DNA from: Gammaproteobacteria bacterium
GTDB lineage: Bacteria; Pseudomonadota; Gammaproteobacteria; Chromatiales; Chromatiaceae
DNA: 7,999 nt
Assembly (NCBI GenBank): GCA_030625445.1
Contig: DAOUQU010000061.1
Location: 1-7,999, forward strand
Reading direction: 5' to 3'
Each line of letters begins with the position of its first letter. Positions within the stretch are counted from its first letter, which is position 1. A program made the translations under genes and the position numbers. Below, in pieces: positions 5,584 through 7,999 of the stretch. Under the pieces are notes generated by a model, which was given only the letters and a program-made list of their open reading frames with translations, did not search any database and had not been told where the DNA came from.

Positions 5584-7647
5584 ATGCGTCATTTTCTGAT
5601 TGTTGCCGGTAGCGCCGCATGGTGCAGAGAGAGGGCCGCACAGCTGCTGACGGATCGCCCGGGAGCGGTGTGGATCGGCGACAAAGCTGAGCAGCAGTCA
5701 CTCAAGCGGATAATTCCTGCAAACAGGTCAAAGCAGCTTCTGGGGCAGGAGTTTCACAGCATTGTATTTGATGCCCATTGCGGCTTTGATGCTGATGCTT
5801 TTGCCGCTGTCAGTGGCACAATCAATAGTCACGGTTATCTGCTGTTGCTCACCCCGCCACTGCATCAATGGCCCGGTTTTGAAGACCCTGACTACCAACG
5901 CATCTGTGTTTGGCCGGTAACAGCAGACAAGATCAAGGGCCGCTTTTTGCAGCGTCTCAGCAGCATGTTTCTGCACACTCCTGGTGTTGAAATCATCTCA
6001 CAGGGGGATGCGCATGAAAGCGCGCCGCTCCCCTCCCCTGCCTCCTGCATAACAACATCCACTGATGATCAACAACAGGCTATCGATGCCATTGTGCACG
6101 TCGCCAGCGGCCATCGCTCCCGCCCGCTGGTCATCACAGCAGACAGGGGGCGTGGGAAAAGTGCCGCGCTGGGCCTGGCTGCCGCCATACTGCTGAATAA
6201 ACACGAACATGACAAATACCATATTGTCGTCACAGCTCCGGCAATGCATGCCGTTGAATCCCTGTTTCGACATGCCGGCGCACAACTTCCCAACTTCAGC
6301 TCCCGTCAAGGGAGACTATTTACACAGGATCGATCTCTCAGCTTCGTAGCCCCGGACCAGTTATTGAAACAGCAGAAAAGCGCCGATATTCTGCTTGTTG
6401 ATGAAGCCGCCGCCATTCCTGCTCCACTGCTTGAAACCCTGCTGCAGCGTTACAAACGTATTGTCTTCTCCACCACGGTGCATGGTTACGAAGGTACCGG
6501 CAGAGGTTTTGCCATCCGCTTTCGCAGCACCCTTGATCGTCTCACTCCGCAGTGGCGGGAGATGCAACTCTCCACCCCGATCCGCTGGGATCGAGACGAC
6601 CCTCTGGAACAGCTCACGTTCGATGCACTTCTAATGAATGCCGAGCCGGCTGAGGATGATGCTTTCGCAAATTTCACGCCGGATCAACTTGAAATCAGCC
6701 GCATCACCCAGGATGCCCTGCTTCAGGATGAGCAGACACTGCGGCAGTTATTTGGCTTGCTGGTCCTGGCGCACTATCGCACCCGCCCGTTCGATCTGCG
6801 CTATCTGCTCGATGGCCACAACGTCGAGATCCTGCTGGGACGCTACCGGGGAGAGATTGCCGCAGTTGCAGTTGCGGTTCGCGAAGGGGGATTCGATGAC
6901 GCCATGGTGTCGCAAATCCTTTCTGGAAAACGACGCCCGCATGGACATCTTGCACCTCAGACACTGGCGCTCCACTGTGCACAGCCGCAGGCACTGCAGC
7001 ACAACTTTTTGCGTATCATGCGTATAGCCGTTCATCCGGCAATCCGCAGAAATGGCGTTGCCACCGCGCTTTTAAAAGAGCTTGCATCCACAGCAGAAGA
7101 GATCGACACGGTCTGCACCAGTTTTGGCGCCAGCAGTGACTTGATGGCTTTGTGGCGAAAAAACAGTTTCCAGCCGGTGCGCCTCGGATTGACAAGAGAG
7201 GCATCCAGCGGCTGTCACTCGCTGCTGATGCTCCAGCCGGTCACTGAGAATGGCAGGCAGCTGTTGCAGCAGGCGCGAGGACGTTTTCTCAAACAATTTC
7301 CTCTGTTGCTCACCGACAGCCTCAATGCACTGGAGAGCAGGATCTTCCTGCCGCTGCTTCAGGACACCATGCTCAGCAGTGCTTCGTCGTCAGAGAGCAG
7401 AGAACTGCTCAGTCGCTTTGCTGCGGCACAACTCCCGTTTGACGCCGTATTCCCGGAACTCGTGGAGCTGGCAATATGGGCTTCCCGAAGCGGCAATGCA
7501 GTAAGACTCGACGACAAACAGCAGGAGCTCTTCTTCTGCAGAATTTTACAGAGAGAACCTATCCAGAGTCTTGCCACAAGATTGCAGCTGGCCGGAAAGC
7601 GCGAGGTGCAACGCTCTCTGCAGGATGCTGTTCAAAAACTGCTCTGA
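5584..7647 (+). CDS. tmcA: tRNA(Met) cytidine acetyltransferase TmcA
   Basis: Acetylates the wobble cytidine (ac4C34) of elongator tRNA-Met using acetyl-CoA and ATP, preventing AUA misreading. 687 residues against about 671 in E. coli. Domains in order: an N-terminal region with FDAHCGFDADAFAAVSGT (62-79); an RNA helicase-like ATPase with Walker A DRGRGKSA (187-194) and Walker B LVDEAAAIPAPLL (271-283), then STTVHGYEGTGRGF (296-309); HYRTRPFDLR (397-406); RRPHGHLAPQ (450-459); a GNAT acetyltransferase core RIAVHPAIRRNGVAT (480-494) followed by TSFGASSDLMALW (512-524) and REASSGCHSLLML (538-550); and a C-terminal helical tail for tRNA contact. Compared with E. coli (from memory) the N terminus appears about 15-20 residues shorter. 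The best purine-rich site, AGAGG at 5564-5568, is 15 nt from the ATG, longer than ideal, so the start may need revision. Gap to galU 28 bp, same strand. Confidence 0.95.
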   Translation: MRHFLIVAGSAAWCRERAAQLLTDRPGAVWIGDKAEQQSLKRIIPANRSKQLLGQEFHSIVFDAHCGFDADAFAAVSGTINSHGYLLLLTPPLHQWPGFEDPDYQRICVWPVTADKIKGRFLQRLSSMFLHTPGVEIISQGDAHESAPLPSPASCITTSTDDQQQAIDAIVHVASGHRSRPLVITADRGRGKSAALGLAAAILLNKHEHDKYHIVVTAPAMHAVESLFRHAGAQLPNFSSRQGRLFTQDRSLSFVAPDQLLKQQKSADILLVDEAAAIPAPLLETLLQRYKRIVFSTTVHGYEGTGRGFAIRFRSTLDRLTPQWREMQLSTPIRWDRDDPLEQLTFDALLMNAEPAEDDAFANFTPDQLEISRITQDALLQDEQTLRQLFGLLVLAHYRTRPFDLRYLLDGHNVEILLGRYRGEIAAVAVAVREGGFDDAMVSQILSGKRRPHGHLAPQTLALHCAQPQALQHNFLRIMRIAVHPAIRRNGVATALLKELASTAEEIDTVCTSFGASSDLMALWRKNSFQPVRLGLTREASSGCHSLLMLQPVTENGRQLLQQARGRFLKQFPLLLTDSLNALESRIFLPLLQDTMLSSASSSESRELLSRFAAAQLPFDAVFPELVELAIWASRSGNAVRLDDKQQELFFCRILQREPIQSLATRLQLAGKREVQRSLQDAVQKLL

Positions 7648-7684
7648 GAATAAGGTCTCAATAACTCCGTGCAGGAAGCAGTCC

Positions 7685-7791
7685 GTAGGCCGGATGAGCG
7701 TAAGCAAAATCCGGCAACACAAAGCCGGATGGCGGCGCTGGAAGATCTTGCATTGAATCAAAGATCGGTGAAAGCGCCTTATCCGGCCTAC
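7685..7791. repeat. Inverted pair of REP-like palindromes (REPIN/BIME-like)
   Basis: The element begins GTAGGCCGGAT (7685-7695) and ends with the exact inverse ATCCGGCCTAC (7781-7791). Inside are two hairpins: GCCGGAT (7689-7695) with ATCCGGC (7709-7715), and GCCGGAT..GGCGC (7724-7738) with GCGCC..ATCCGGC (7774-7787). The flanking GTAG head and inverted CTAC tail match the layout of REP sequences spread by RAYT (TnpA-REP) transposases. It lies just downstream of tmcA in a convergent gap, a typical REP location, and may limit read-through or stabilise the 3' end of the mRNA. No RAYT gene is in the window, so mobilisation would have to be in trans. Confidence 0.82.
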
Positions 7792-7808
7792 AACCTGAAG
7801 AAAAATCT

Positions 7809-7877
7809 ACCACGAAAATCACGAACCACACGAAATGGTCAAACCTCTTTTTTCGTGCCTTTCGTGATTTTCGTGGT
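7809..7877. repeat. Long hairpin built of 9-bp CACGAA units
   Basis: ACCACGAAAATCACGAA (7809-7825) and its exact inverse at 7861-7877 form a perfect 17-bp stem. After a 3-nt internal mismatch the stem continues with CACGAAA (7829-7835) and TTTCGTG (7851-7857), leaving a 15-nt loop. The left arm reads as three tandem 9-bp units: CACGAAAAT, CACGAACCA, CACGAAATG (7811-7837). It sits in the convergent tmcA-folE gap, 17 bp after the REP pair. It could serve as a bidirectional transcription stop or be a dispersed repeat; no run of T follows the stem as in a canonical intrinsic terminator. Confidence 0.8.
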
Positions 7878-7901
7878 TGAAAATCCTTTCATTGTTAACA
7901 A

Positions 7902-7999
7902 TCAATGAATCAGCGTCAGGTACTCCATGCGCGTTGCCTGGGATTTGCGAAAAGCGCCCAGCATCACCGAGGTTTTCATGACCGAGTTTTGCTTCTCTA
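7902..7999 (-). CDS. folE: GTP cyclohydrolase I FolE, C-terminal fragment (cut by window edge)
   Basis: On the minus strand a frame open from the right edge encodes 31 residues and stops with TGA (7902-7904). It contains EKQNS, then MLGAF and ATRMEYLTLIH at the C terminus. This matches the family's C-terminal pattern (R)GVEKQNS...TSAMLGxF...TRxEFLxLI. FolE opens GTP to dihydroneopterin triphosphate, the first step of folate/pterin synthesis. The zinc and substrate-binding residues lie off the window. The segment is too short to say more than family, but the match is specific. The gene faces tmcA. Confidence 0.8.
   Translation of the reverse strand, partial: EKQNSVMKTSVMLGAFRKSQATRMEYLTLIH

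Noticed and set aside
7669..7908. 79-codon plus-strand open frame over the tmcA-folE gap
   Set aside because: It runs through the REP pair and the 9-bp-unit hairpin; the translated product is repeat sequence and has no RBS.
7888..7909. Palindrome ATTGTTAACAAT with flanking TTCATTG/CAATGAA arms at the folE stop
   Set aside because: Could be a weak hairpin or a protein-binding site, but it is AT-rich, partly coding and without a T run, so neither a terminator nor an operator can be claimed.

Overview
The window reads as chromosomal DNA of a proteobacterium, most likely a gammaproteobacterium. TmcA, GalU, an LpxL-type acyltransferase and REP-like palindromes point that way. A glycolate oxidase subunit and a phosphoribulokinase-family gene hint at an autotrophic or formerly autotrophic lineage, but no Rubisco or other Calvin-cycle gene is visible, so that is inference only. 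There is no phage, integron, CRISPR array, complete insertion sequence, rRNA or tRNA that I can support.

Layout: (1) 1-1065, plus strand, the 3' part of glcF (glycolate oxidase iron-sulfur subunit), entering from the left edge. (2) 1168-2055, plus strand, a single-domain PPK2 polyphosphate kinase. (3) 2054-2194, a repeat element of 7-bp units in both orientations that fills the convergent gap exactly from stop codon to stop codon. (4) 4091 down to 2194, minus strand, a lipid A/phospholipid acyltransferase-family gene followed by a phosphoribulokinase-family gene. (5) 4220-7647, plus strand, a tight three-gene run: a 161-residue HExxH protein not assigned to a family, galU and tmcA. (6) 7648-7901, a second convergent gap holding a REP pair (REPIN-like) and a long hairpin of 9-bp units. 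(7) 7902-7999, minus strand, the C-terminal tail of folE (GTP cyclohydrolase I), cut by the right edge.

Most genes are conserved housekeeping or central-metabolic functions: glycolate oxidation, polyphosphate-driven nucleotide phosphorylation, UDP-glucose synthesis, tRNA-Met wobble acetylation and folate/pterin synthesis. The most notable point is the phosphoribulokinase homologue. It keeps the P-loop and several substrate-binding residues, but Ser replaces the Asp of the usual EGD(A/S)FHR catalytic-base motif and Arg replaces the Glu of the usual YEGLHG motif. It therefore looks like a repurposed or inactive paralogue, not a working Calvin-cycle enzyme. The two short-unit inverted repeat elements at the two convergent junctions and the small metalloprotease-like ORF upstream of galU are the other items worth a second look.
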